This document shows positions 7,256 to 15,115 of a DNA stretch of 26,409 nt, piece by piece. Source of the stretch: a virus; IMG/VR virus record IMGVR_UViG_3300009370_002315, positions 1-26,409 of that record; one strand, 5' to 3'. The translations under genes and the position numbers were made by a program. The notes under the pieces are model-generated. The model was not told the origin of the DNA, searched no databases, and saw only the letters and a list, made by a program, of their open reading frames with translations. Position 1 is the first letter of the stretch; each line of letters begins with the position of its first letter.

Positions 7256-7558
7256 TTAAGCTTCGTGACGAGTTTTAGGAATAATACCATTATCTTCCAT
7301 CCATTTTTTAATGCTGTCTAACGTCTGTTTTTGATTGCGTATTATATTTTGCTGATCTTTTATTATAACCTCATAGTGCATGCGTAAAGATTTCTCTTTT
7401 AAATTAATATGATGCTGATTAATCAATTCCTTTTCGGCGCTTACAAATGTAAAAAAATGACCTACTCCAAACCCAGTTAATAAAAGAAAGATGTATAAAA
7501 AAATAAAAAATGCTTTATCCCGAAGCCATTTTAAAATATTCGTCACGAGATTTTTCAT
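7256..7558 (-). CDS. i-spanin-like membrane-anchored coiled-coil protein
   Basis: A 100-aa protein with a short basic N-terminus, one membrane segment (about 17-40, FFIFLYIFLLLTGFGVGHFF) and a periplasmic charged helix (about 42-92) with heptad character. This is the architecture of inner-membrane spanins (Rz). Spanins link inner and outer membrane and disrupt the outer membrane at lysis. Lipoprotein genes lie on both sides, which could supply the outer-membrane partner. There is no Shine-Dalgarno site; a GGTGTAATAATTT motif abuts the ATG. Other single-pass membrane proteins with a coiled coil cannot be excluded. Confidence 0.55.
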   Translation of the reverse strand: MKNLVTNILKWLRDKAFFIFLYIFLLLTGFGVGHFFTFVSAEKELINQHHINLKEKSLRMHYEVIIKDQQNIIRNQKQTLDSIKKWMEDNGIIPKTRHEA

Positions 7559-7560
7559 AT

Positions 7561-7573
7561 AAATTATTACACC
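7561..7573 (-). promoter_or_regulatory. Putative late promoter core GGTGTAATAATTT
   Basis: On the minus strand the motif ends 2 nt before the ATG at 7558, and lies just after a terminator. With T4-like spacing the transcript would begin at the ATG itself. A terminator-promoter-gene order with no room for a leader is the clearest case in the window. Confidence 0.55.
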
Positions 7574-7581
7574 ATTTTTTT

Positions 7582-7612
7582 AAAAAAAAAGAGGGAAACC
7601 TTTCGGTCTCCC
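7582..7612 (-). terminator. Rho-independent terminator of the holin operon
   Basis: On the minus strand GGGAGACC-GAAA-GGTTTCCC (8-bp stem with one G-U pair, GNRA loop) is followed by TC and nine T. It lies about 50 nt past the end of the 72-aa o-spanin-like gene. Confidence 0.9.
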
Positions 7613-7662
7613 CCTTTATGGGTGCAACGCCCGCGTGGAGCATGATGTGTTACAATTACAAT

Positions 7663-7881
7663 TTATTCTTCTTTGGGGATGCCTCCAGCATACCAACCTT
7701 CGGGGAGTTTAACCTTCTTTTTTGAAAGAACCCAAGATCCATTTTTATTTACATATACCCTGCCTGTAACATCAGGACCCAAGCGAACTAAGTCAGATTG
7801 AGTGTCTACAAAAACAACTCGAGTACTTCCGCATCCAGTGATTAAAATAGCACAACTAATTAGAATTAGAATTTTTTTCAT
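7663..7881 (-). CDS. o-spanin-like lipoprotein
   Basis: A 72-aa protein with hydrophobic start and lipobox LITGC (Cys17). The mature part has the pattern DLVRLGPDVTGRVYV ... VKLPEGWYAGG, which recurs in small lipoproteins of phage lysis cassettes. Such proteins are often listed as Rz1-like outer-membrane spanins. Its start overlaps the end of the 64-aa gene by 26 nt, and the holin lies two genes upstream, so this is one lysis operon. The actual spanin partner could be the 64-aa protein or the coiled-coil protein in the next operon. Confidence 0.65.
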   Translation of the reverse strand: MKKILILISCAILITGCGSTRVVFVDTQSDLVRLGPDVTGRVYVNKNGSWVLSKKKVKLPEGWYAGGIPKEE

Positions 7882-8050
7882 TTTCTTTTTTTTGTTCTGC
7901 CATTTTTGTTTCTTGTTCTTTTATTCTCTCCGCCCAGCTTTTTTTAATTTTCACAGGGGTTGCGTCGGCGTCTGACGCTTTGGAGTCTTTTTTTGCCTCC
8001 TCGGTCAGCCACTCTAAAACAGCCTTAATTAAAGCTGTCAACCAACCCAT
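7856..8050 (-). CDS. Lysis-cassette protein with N-terminal amphipathic helix
   Basis: A 64-aa protein: residues 1-15 (MGWLTALIKAVLEWL) form a hydrophobic/amphipathic helix, followed by a charged, Lys/Glu-rich tail likely to be helical. Its ATG overlaps the holin stop (TGATG), so translation is coupled. It could be an i-spanin-like or holin-modulating protein. No family is firmly recognised. Confidence 0.6.
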   Translation of the reverse strand: MGWLTALIKAVLEWLTEEAKKDSKASDADATPVKIKKSWAERIKEQETKMAEQKKENEKNSNSN

Positions 8051-8265
8051 CAGCCACCTTTCTTGGCAAGCCCTCTAGAAACGGTATAACCCACTGCCCC
8101 AAGGGCGGCGATTACAAAACCAAAAACTTTGTTTGCCGTACCAGCGGCGTCAGGATTCACAATATCAGCACCCCAAAGTAGAGACGCCAAAACTGTTAGA
8201 CTTGTTAGCCAGAATTCAGTAGTTTTCCAGCCCGGTTTAATATCATTTTTATTTGTATTAGCCAT
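8050..8265 (-). CDS. Holin
   Basis: A 71-aa protein with a polar start containing GWKTTEFWLT, two hydrophobic segments (about 18-34 and 46-64), a small loop between them and a basic end (GLAKKGG). The GWKTTEFWLT motif and size are typical of a widespread phage holin group. Holins collect in the inner membrane and open it at a set time. No endolysin is recognised in the window. The gene heads the lysis operon and has a TATAATAT motif next to its start but no Shine-Dalgarno site. Confidence 0.78.
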   Translation of the reverse strand: MANTNKNDIKPGWKTTEFWLTSLTVLASLLWGADIVNPDAAGTANKVFGFVIAALGAVGYTVSRGLAKKGG

Positions 8266-8268
8266 ATC

Positions 8269-8280
8269 AATATTATACTA
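8269..8280 (-). promoter_or_regulatory. Putative late promoter core TAGTATAATATT
   Basis: On the minus strand TAGTATAATATT ends 3 nt before the holin ATG, aligning base for base in position with the motif before the genes at 7558 and 17291. It would give a leaderless or nearly leaderless holin mRNA. Confidence 0.45.
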
Positions 8281-8316
8281 CATCAGCATCTTTAAAATTC
8301 AAGAAAAAAAACTTTC

Positions 8317-9528
8317 TTAATTATGTAAGTCGCCTAATTTTTTTAATTCTTCGGCCTTTTCCATTGGGAAATCTAAGCCTCCAATAGCAGTGAAAACATT
8401 AAGTGCATTTTGGTTGCCGCTATAAATACCTCTATGTACCACGCTATTGGGCTGTAACATTCTAGACAATTGATCAAATGCCTGATCTAAATACCCTTGG
8501 GGAATTGTATTAAGTTGTTCGGTACCACCAATTATAATGGCGGCAGCCGATTTTCCAGTATTTAAATTGATCCCTCCTGATAATAAATTATTTTTAAGAT
8601 TTTCCCTTACAGCCCTAGAAATACTTACTGAATTATTCCAGTCGGTAACCGGGGAAGCTCCAAACACAATTAAGCCTGAATCTAAAATAATTTTATAATC
8701 ATTAGAATCAAAGGATGAATAAGTACTGTCTTTGGCTGCTGTATGATTAAATAAATGGAATAATCCTGTCATACTTTTATTAGCGACTTCCCAGAACTCG
8801 GAAACCACTAAATTTGGATAAAGTTGACCAACTTTTTCATTATCAATTAAAATTAATGGCGAAACAATACCTTGGTCTACTAATTTCCATGTACGCTCCA
8901 GAGTTTGAAGGGCATTAGCATTAACCTTTTTACCTTCCGAGTATTTAGGTAGAGCCAATATTACACCCACTTTTTTATTAGAACCTCCTATAGCAGATTG
9001 TAATTCTACTGCTGTATTAACCAGTGGTTCTACAGAACCAGCCCCAGTTCCACCGCCCGCACCGGCACAAACAAAAACTCTATCTACAGAGTCTCCGAAA
9101 GAGGTACGCATAAAATCTAAAATATCCTCTCTCTTTTCTCTAAAAGCTTTGGCTGCAATCTCGGGGCGTTTACCAGCGCCGCCCTCTCCAAAGCATAATT
9201 TATTTGGAAGGTTGATTGTATTTAAATCCTGTTGAGCAGTATTTATAACACACGATCTTTTATATCCTAATTTATCAAAATTTTCTACAATACGAGAACC
9301 TCCTTGTCCTGCACCTACGAAGGCAAATTTAAATGCCACATCTACTGAATCTTTAATAATCTTTTTTGTATTATCTGTTTGAGGGGGAGGCATCAAAATA
9401 TCAGGCATCATAATGTCTGTAGGCTCTTCATTATAACCTACGGTTCTAATATGATTCTCTTCTTTTTGAATCTCTTCTATATGATCCTCAAGGCTGTCTT
9501 CAAGATGATTGTCTAATTCTTCATTCAT
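8317..9528 (-). CDS. Phage tubulin/FtsZ-family GTPase
   Basis: A 403-aa protein with the full GTPase core of the tubulin/FtsZ superfamily. Residues 68-80 (FAFVGAGQGGSRI) match the first nucleotide loop, INTAQQDL (95-102) the second strand region, and GAGGGTGAGS (156-165) the tubulin signature. LPKYSEGKKVNANAL (193-207) fits the FtsZ FxFEGxxR region. SSFDSNDYKII (261-271) aligns with the catalytic T7 loop, keeping two acidic residues (Asp264, Asp267) where FtsZ has NxDxxD. A 60-residue acidic N-terminal extension and a short C-terminus without the FtsZ end peptide are unusual. It starts 3 nt after the portal stop with AAGGA 10 nt upstream. Phage tubulins such as PhuZ position DNA or capsids in the cell. 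A similar role is inferred; distance from PhuZ cannot be judged by eye. Confidence 0.92.
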   Translation of the reverse strand: MNEELDNHLEDSLEDHIEEIQKEENHIRTVGYNEEPTDIMMPDILMPPPQTDNTKKIIKDSVDVAFKFAFVGAGQGGSRIVENFDKLGYKRSCVINTAQQDLNTINLPNKLCFGEGGAGKRPEIAAKAFREKREDILDFMRTSFGDSVDRVFVCAGAGGGTGAGSVEPLVNTAVELQSAIGGSNKKVGVILALPKYSEGKKVNANALQTLERTWKLVDQGIVSPLILIDNEKVGQLYPNLVVSEFWEVANKSMTGLFHLFNHTAAKDSTYSSFDSNDYKIILDSGLIVFGASPVTDWNNSVSISRAVRENLKNNLLSGGINLNTGKSAAAIIIGGTEQLNTIPQGYLDQAFDQLSRMLQPNSVVHRGIYSGNQNALNVFTAIGGLDFPMEKAEELKKLGDLHN

Positions 9529-9531
9529 AAA

Positions 9532-11598
9532 TTAATTTTCCTTTTTTAAACTGGCGGCCAAAATACTAGCTAAATAAATGTTAAGGTCATGTTCCCTAGC
9601 AAGAGACTGAACTTTTTCCACTCTTTCAGGATTATGGTCAATGGGGTTTTTACAATACTTAGCTACGGATTTAACCCAATTATCAGGCACTTCATTAATT
9701 ACGATTGTATCCGTGATCTGAGAAACAATTTCTTTTTGGGCTTTATTAAGTCTTTTTATCTTGTGTTGTTTTTTTAATTGACTACTTACTAATGGCTCTA
9801 TTTTTTGAGCCAAAATCATATTTTCTTTAACTTTGGTTAAACTGTAAGCTTCAGCATTTACGCCCTCTCCAACAGGCGTTTGCTTGGTGGTGGACTGCGG
9901 TATACCCTCAGTTCCATGAGGGCGTCCAGCTTCGTTAGGTATATTTTTATTTTCTTCGATTTCTTCGACTTTTTCTACCTCTTCTTTCTTAGAGGTTTTT
10001 TTATCTTCTTCTACAATTTTTATAGGGGCATTACCACCGCCCCCCATTAATGGAGAATAAAGCCCCTCATTTTTTTGCTCCATAAATTCTTTTTGTGACT
10101 CTAAAGATGCTTCTTTATCAGGTAGCCTACCGCTTTCAATAGCCGTGAAAGTTTCTTGAGGTGTAAGAACCCCAAGTTCTAATAACCGGGAATATACACG
10201 ATCCTTGAGAACGCTATCCTGAAGAGACATTTCTTCAAAATAAGGGGTGGGAAAATTTTTAAACCCAAGTTGTTTTGAAAGTTTTTTAATTTCAGGTATC
10301 AAAAAGTTATTCAAGAATGATTGGCGCCCTTGTTGTAAACGAGCCACAAAAACTTTAACCTTGCTTTCTTGATTAGAAAACTTTTCTCCACCAACTAAAA
10401 TATTGTTTAAACCATTATTTATATCCCTTTCAAATACCTCGTATTTTTTGGGGTCCATTAATTCACCAATGCCCGGCACCACAAATTCTGCTTTCGTAGT
10501 ATAGTCTGCAATTAGTACTCGACCAACAGATTCATTTTGAAATAGCTCTTGCATGGCCTGAAGATTTCGTTGGTTTATCCCACCTTTTTCTGGGTCAGTA
10601 CCCATTGTTACTAATAAAATTGCTTGCTGCATGGTCCTTGCGATTGCCATGTCCATTTTTTTTAATTCATCTTTAAAATTTATATCAGAGAGAACAGGGT
10701 AACCCATTGGAACTGCAAAAGGCTCGTAATCTTGTTTTTTATAAAACACCCCTAAAACCTTATCTATCGGCAATGGAATTCGAACCGCTGCATTTCTGTG
10801 TTCTTTTATTAATTTTTTAGTTTGACTATCAAGAGCATCGAACATTTCCTTATCTTGCTCTGTCCGAGGGTCTTTTAATCTTTGAAGCTCATAATTAGAA
10901 ACCATTTTGTAATAAACCGGGTTATTAAATGATAAAGTACCCGTCATTCTAATATCGGCAGGATTTAATAAAATGTATTCAGTTGGAATTTTTAACTGTT
11001 CAGACGCATTGCTAAGTCCACGTTTAGCCCCAAAGGTTTGAGTAATTTTTTTTATGTCTTCAGGGGTAACTTTGGCATTAAAACGATAAATGAATACATT
11101 ACCAGAACGATAATATTCTCTAAAAAATTTATCTTGAAAATCCCAAATATTCAACCTATCCAATAAAGCTTCGAAAAATTTTCTAGATTTTTTACTCCCC
11201 CCTTTAAAATAAATAGACCCAATAGAAAATTCGGTCATAAGGTCTATTACATTTCTAAAGGTGGCAAAATTGTAATATGCCTTTTGACATAAAATAACAG
11301 CATCTCTTACATCCAAAGAATTAGCTGAAGCCAAACCATATTCAGTCGTATACCTAAAGGGCACAAGACCGTCATCAATGTTTTTGTATTTATCTGTTCT
11401 CTCTATATTAGCAGCCCTATTTCGTCTGTTAGAGGTAACATTGGTATTAATAGAGGCTATTGACTCTTGGTAGGCCATAAGCGGAGTAACCTCATCATCA
11501 GGCGACTTAGTGGAAGCACTTGCCGTAGCGGTGCTTTTTGATGCAGAAGCCTTATTTTTGGCGGCTCTTTTACGGGGCTTTTTGGCCGGGGTGCTCAT
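9532..11598 (-). CDS. Portal protein
   Basis: A 688-aa protein following TerL, the usual place of the portal gene. The core (about 60-500) has the mixed alpha/beta look of T4 gp20-type portals, with YRSGNVFIYRF, a long stretch of helices around 310-360, and a GLNNILVGGEKFSNQ region near 420. The N-terminal 40 residues are basic, Ala/Ser rich and probably disordered. A Lys/Glu linker (about 540-570) and the motif EAGRPHGTEG, common near the end of portal proteins, are followed by about 110 further residues forming a separate helical domain. Portals form a dodecamer at one capsid vertex through which DNA enters. T4 gp20 is about 520 aa, so the extra length is mostly the C-terminal part. Confidence 0.85.
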   Translation of the reverse strand: MSTPAKKPRKRAAKNKASASKSTATASASTKSPDDEVTPLMAYQESIASINTNVTSNRRNRAANIERTDKYKNIDDGLVPFRYTTEYGLASANSLDVRDAVILCQKAYYNFATFRNVIDLMTEFSIGSIYFKGGSKKSRKFFEALLDRLNIWDFQDKFFREYYRSGNVFIYRFNAKVTPEDIKKITQTFGAKRGLSNASEQLKIPTEYILLNPADIRMTGTLSFNNPVYYKMVSNYELQRLKDPRTEQDKEMFDALDSQTKKLIKEHRNAAVRIPLPIDKVLGVFYKKQDYEPFAVPMGYPVLSDINFKDELKKMDMAIARTMQQAILLVTMGTDPEKGGINQRNLQAMQELFQNESVGRVLIADYTTKAEFVVPGIGELMDPKKYEVFERDINNGLNNILVGGEKFSNQESKVKVFVARLQQGRQSFLNNFLIPEIKKLSKQLGFKNFPTPYFEEMSLQDSVLKDRVYSRLLELGVLTPQETFTAIESGRLPDKEASLESQKEFMEQKNEGLYSPLMGGGGNAPIKIVEEDKKTSKKEEVEKVEEIEENKNIPNEAGRPHGTEGIPQSTTKQTPVGEGVNAEAYSLTKVKENMILAQKIEPLVSSQLKKQHKIKRLNKAQKEIVSQITDTIVINEVPDNWVKSVAKYCKNPIDHNPERVEKVQSLAREHDLNIYLASILAASLKKEN

Positions 11599-11614
11599 AA
11601 TTGTAAATATTTAA

Positions 11615-11627
11615 TTAATATTACACC
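11615..11627 (-). promoter_or_regulatory. Putative late promoter core GGTGTAATATTAA
   Basis: On the minus strand GGTGTAATATTAA lies 28 nt before the portal ATG, overlapping the gap after the TerL stop. Here a leader of roughly 15 nt would remain, longer than at the other sites. Confidence 0.42.
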
Positions 11628-11629
11628 TT

Positions 11630-13462
11630 TTAACCGAACATTTGTGGTATAAAGGTAGAATTTGTTTCATTTTCTTTTAAGTTTACCATATCATAATAAC
11701 ACTTTACACCCCAGTTTGCCAGCATAAGAGTAGTATAATTATCTTTTCGTGCCCGATTGGCGCTTGTAGAGCGTTTTAAATGTTGAGGAAGATCAAATGT
11801 TTGGGTTCCCTTGGCTGTACTTTTTACTTCAACTAAGGCGCATTGTTTTTTGGTCTGGTAAACTAATGCGTCTTGCGCTTCGATAAAATCACTTATGTTG
11901 TTTTCATTAATTAATTTAAAATTAACGGGTAACGCCGCCTGTTTATCAAACGAAACACCATGGGCTGTTGTACGAGAAGCAAACCATATCTTTTTATGAT
12001 CAATAGAAGCCTGTAAGTGTTCGTTAGACTTTCTTAAAAAATCACTTGTAAAATTTTGTTTAAAACAAATTTTTCCATCTCCTTTATTATAATTTCTTTT
12101 TAAGGCTCTTATTTGTTTTTGATAATCTACCCCCTCTAGATGACTAGTAAAATCTAAAAATTTAAGATTAATTTGTTTACTTAAAAAATTCTCTGATTCA
12201 TTGGCACTATCTAAAAACTGGTAACCGGCATTATCAATAACAACCATATGAATGTCAAAATTTATCATTAGATAATACAAATAATTAATATGATCCTTGA
12301 GATTTCCTCCTGCAACCGCATAGCTATGAACCAGTGTGCTCTGTTGCGCCTCCTCATCTAATTCAAGTAATGACATAGCAAAATAGTCTGAACTGGGGCT
12401 GTTACTAAAACTTGGATCAATTCCTAAAATATATTTTGCACCTTTACGCCCCTGTATGAGTGTAGTTGGATTTTCTCCATCTGGTATAGTACATTCATGC
12501 ATTTTTTTGGCGCTAAAATAGCTGTCACTTCCGTCAGTAAATTGAGCGCAATATTCTCGTAAAAATGAAGAATGAGATGCGCCACCGTCTTGAGCTTCTT
12601 CAATTACAGTTTTATCAATCATTTCTACAGGGAGAGACTCATAGCTCATCTGAGAGATAAAATATTTACTGTCTGACTCTTCAGGTGAATAAATTTTCTG
12701 CGCCCACTCTTTATAGGTTTTAAATAAATTTTCAAATGTATAAGAGGCTGAAGATAAAGCAATCATTTTAGAATTGTTTTCAAAAACCATTCTGTCTTCT
12801 TCTTTCATTTTTCCTGCCGCTATCAAGGAATCTTCTTTACCTCTAATAGCTAACCTTTCTTTCATGTCTTGTGGGGCTACCAAAAATGGCATTAAAACTG
12901 TTTTAATTATATCTTCAGGCAATAAAAGAAACTCGTCCAAGAGCAAAATATTAGCCCTAAAACCACGAATCTTCTCACCGTTCAAAGGAATGGCTGTAAT
13001 AGTGCCGCCGTTAATAGACCACTCAAACTGATCGTTTCTCTTTGATGGTTTTGTTGCAAATGCTTGCATTAAAAGTTGGCTATCTTTGGATGCCACTATT
13101 TTTTCTAAATTATTAAATATAAATCTTGCGGTTCTAAATGTAGGTCCCGCAATTAATATTTTTGTACCGGGGTTAAAAATACACTGTAAAAAACAAAAGA
13201 CTGAGGCTATAAAAGTTTTACCGCAACCACGCCCCCATACACACATAGAAAAATTTCTATTCATCATGGCCTTAAGTGTTATCTCTTGAAAAGGGGCTAA
13301 CTTAATTCCCGATAACATCTCAGTTGTGAAGGCTAAATTTGAATTCAAAAACTTTGCTAAAGTTATTTTTGCCTCCTTGTCGTCCAGAATTCCTTCTAAT
13401 TTTAATAATTCTTTATTGACATCGGGTATATTACCCTTGTATTTGTCAGGACAATACCACAT
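11630..13462 (-). CDS. Terminase large subunit (DNA packaging ATPase-nuclease)
   Basis: A 610-aa protein with both terminase domains. ATPase: Walker A-like WGRGCGKT (76-83), Walker B ILLLDE (172-177) and coupling motif SSAS (237-240). RNase H-like nuclease: GIDPSFS with Asp349 and MVVIDNAG with Asp410 as likely metal ligands, plus later acidic residues. The length equals T4 gp17 (610 aa). It cuts concatemeric DNA and drives it into the prohead through the portal, whose gene is next. The start has AAAGGA 8 nt upstream and overlaps the stop of the ERCC4 nuclease gene by one base (TAATG). Confidence 0.95.
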   Translation of the reverse strand: MWYCPDKYKGNIPDVNKELLKLEGILDDKEAKITLAKFLNSNLAFTTEMLSGIKLAPFQEITLKAMMNRNFSMCVWGRGCGKTFIASVFCFLQCIFNPGTKILIAGPTFRTARFIFNNLEKIVASKDSQLLMQAFATKPSKRNDQFEWSINGGTITAIPLNGEKIRGFRANILLLDEFLLLPEDIIKTVLMPFLVAPQDMKERLAIRGKEDSLIAAGKMKEEDRMVFENNSKMIALSSASYTFENLFKTYKEWAQKIYSPEESDSKYFISQMSYESLPVEMIDKTVIEEAQDGGASHSSFLREYCAQFTDGSDSYFSAKKMHECTIPDGENPTTLIQGRKGAKYILGIDPSFSNSPSSDYFAMSLLELDEEAQQSTLVHSYAVAGGNLKDHINYLYYLMINFDIHMVVIDNAGYQFLDSANESENFLSKQINLKFLDFTSHLEGVDYQKQIRALKRNYNKGDGKICFKQNFTSDFLRKSNEHLQASIDHKKIWFASRTTAHGVSFDKQAALPVNFKLINENNISDFIEAQDALVYQTKKQCALVEVKSTAKGTQTFDLPQHLKRSTSANRARKDNYTTLMLANWGVKCYYDMVNLKENETNSTFIPQMFG

Positions 13463-14397
13463 TATAGAATTCCTTTATCATATGCTAATTGAAGGTCGAT
13501 TTTTTTATAAATACATTTAGATAAAAATATTTTTTCACTCACCCTTACAGACTCCTTGCGACCCTTAACAAACAAAAATTGAACATGAGAATAAGCTTGT
13601 ATAATTTTTCTAACATTATGAAATATAAACTCGGGTGTAGCTTTTATCTTTTTAGAAATATAAGGTAAATAAGGAAAACTTAAAGCATTGGCTAATGTAT
13701 CTTCCACTAGAACAACAAGGTAAGCGTCTTGAGCTTTAGCACGCTCTATTTCCCGACAAAACCTTTCGTAATTGAGAGTGCTTAAAGTAGAAATAAAGTC
13801 GGATAAAGATTTTCTTTCTATATAACAATTACAAGTTAAGTCTTTATCATTTAATGTATAATCTCCAAATTTTAACCCATGAGATTCATAAGGTATATTA
13901 AATTTAAGGGGGTCTTTTTCCCTAGTATCTATATATATTTTATGCTCCTCTTTTAACGAGGCTGTAGCCTCTACCTTTGAACAAGGTTCATATTTATTAT
14001 CAAACCCTAAATGTAAACACGTTTTATAATAGTCACCTAATATTTTTTCAAATGTTAAAATAGAAGGAGTCATTAAAGTTCTTAATTCTACTTGACATGG
14101 AGAAAATTTTAATTTTTTTTCCTTTTTGCGCTTAATAAGAAGATTTGTTAAATATTCTTTAGCCTCTGAAGGGGGCTGCTTTTCAAGCCACTTTCTTTGG
14201 TTAAGGCGCGTATTAAAATCATTGGAAAAATAATAATTTTTAGATTTGAATTTTATTATTTTATTATCAAATAAATCATATCTTGGATAATATTTTTGAT
14301 AATAAGAAGTCACTCGTAATCCATGGGCTTTAAAATGACCATGTAATTGGCGCTCTGTATCAAATTCCTTATCGCACGCTTTGCATTTAAAACTCAT
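13462..14397 (-). CDS. C2H2 zinc finger - ERCC4-type nuclease
   Basis: A 311-aa protein from the ATG at 14395-14397; a TTG five codons earlier is an alternative. The N-terminus is a canonical C2H2 zinc finger (Cys5-x2-Cys8-x12-His21-x3-His25) followed by YYQKYYPRYDLF. The second half is an ERCC4 domain as in XPF/MUS81: IDTREKDP (about 156-163), FGDYTL (about 177-182) and the catalytic signature IERKSLSDF (about 193-201). These enzymes cut branched DNA such as flaps and junctions. Overlap with the sulfotransferase gene upstream and with TerL downstream places it in the packaging operon. Clearing branches from replicating DNA before packaging, as T4 gp49 does, is a reasonable inference. Confidence 0.85.
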   Translation of the reverse strand: MSFKCKACDKEFDTERQLHGHFKAHGLRVTSYYQKYYPRYDLFDNKIIKFKSKNYYFSNDFNTRLNQRKWLEKQPPSEAKEYLTNLLIKRKKEKKLKFSPCQVELRTLMTPSILTFEKILGDYYKTCLHLGFDNKYEPCSKVEATASLKEEHKIYIDTREKDPLKFNIPYESHGLKFGDYTLNDKDLTCNCYIERKSLSDFISTLSTLNYERFCREIERAKAQDAYLVVLVEDTLANALSFPYLPYISKKIKATPEFIFHNVRKIIQAYSHVQFLFVKGRKESVRVSEKIFLSKCIYKKIDLQLAYDKGIL

Positions 14398-15115
14398 AAT
14401 CAAAAAATTCAATATCTTCTGAATAAACCTCTTTAATTATCTCCTGCGTCTTTTTGGTATAAAAACGTCTGTAATTAGGCTTATTAAAAATATGACCTAC
14501 AACTGGCACTTTTTTACCTGAATGTTTTATTTGTTTAAAAAGCTTAGATATATCTTTGGGAAAATTTTCGTATTTACCGATAAAATCTAAATTAATTTCT
14601 CCATTTTTATTTTTAAGCCATTCTACTTGGGGCATTATCCATTTTCCAGTTAATCTATTTTGGCGATTAACATGGATGTTAACATCAGATAAGTTTAAAT
14701 TATTATTTAATTGAGAGGGTAAAGATTCTACAAATGCAGCAAAGGAGTTTTTAAATTTCAAATAAAATTTTTTATTTATATGAATGCTTTCGGGTGAGCT
14801 CATAATTTTTTTACCCTTGTCCCATGCCTGCACAGGATTTTTACTATTGCAATAAATCCCTTGATCAGCCATATCTTGATAATAAATAATGTCTGCATGT
14901 GACCAAAGATACCACGAGACAATACGATCCCAAGGGTTTCTCACAAACGAAAACTTAAAATAAGAATTAAAAGATTGTTTATCTAAATATTCCTTAAAAG
15001 TCTTATGTTGAGCCATCACCGCCTTACCCCTCGGGACACTAAGTGATTTTTCAATTGCCGTACCTGCTGTGCGCGGTATATGAACAAATAAAAGTTTTTT
15101 ATTTTTTATTATCAT
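14387..15115 (-). CDS. Sulfotransferase family protein
   Basis: A 242-aa protein with the two PAPS-binding signatures: FVHIPRTAGTAIEKSL (10-25, 5'-phosphosulfate loop) and FSFVRNPWDRIVSWY (55-69, 3'-phosphate loop). The end, RRFYTKKTQEIIKEVYSEDI, is typical of carbohydrate sulfotransferases of the Sulfotransfer_2 kind. These move sulfate from PAPS to sugars or proteins. It lies between a 364-aa unknown and the ERCC4 nuclease, starting directly after the previous stop, so it is expressed with the packaging genes and not with the glycan cluster. The substrate is unknown; a virion glycan or host surface polysaccharide is possible. Confidence 0.85.
   Translation of the reverse strand: MIIKNKKLLFVHIPRTAGTAIEKSLSVPRGKAVMAQHKTFKEYLDKQSFNSYFKFSFVRNPWDRIVSWYLWSHADIIYYQDMADQGIYCNSKNPVQAWDKGKKIMSSPESIHINKKFYLKFKNSFAAFVESLPSQLNNNLNLSDVNIHVNRQNRLTGKWIMPQVEWLKNKNGEINLDFIGKYENFPKDISKLFKQIKHSGKKVPVVGHIFNKPNYRRFYTKKTQEIIKEVYSEDIEFFDYEF

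Noticed and set aside
8296-8322. Terminator after the tubulin gene
   Set aside because: The inverted repeat is A/T only and the T run lies in the loop, not after the stem.
8317-9528. Naming the tubulin homologue PhuZ
   Set aside because: Its length, N-terminal extension and T7-loop region look at least as close to FtsZ as to PhuZ; family placement needs a profile search.
14398-14412. TTG start for the ERCC4 nuclease, five codons upstream
   Set aside because: The ATG at 14395-14397 places the zinc finger at the very start and needs no rare start codon; neither has a clear ribosome site.
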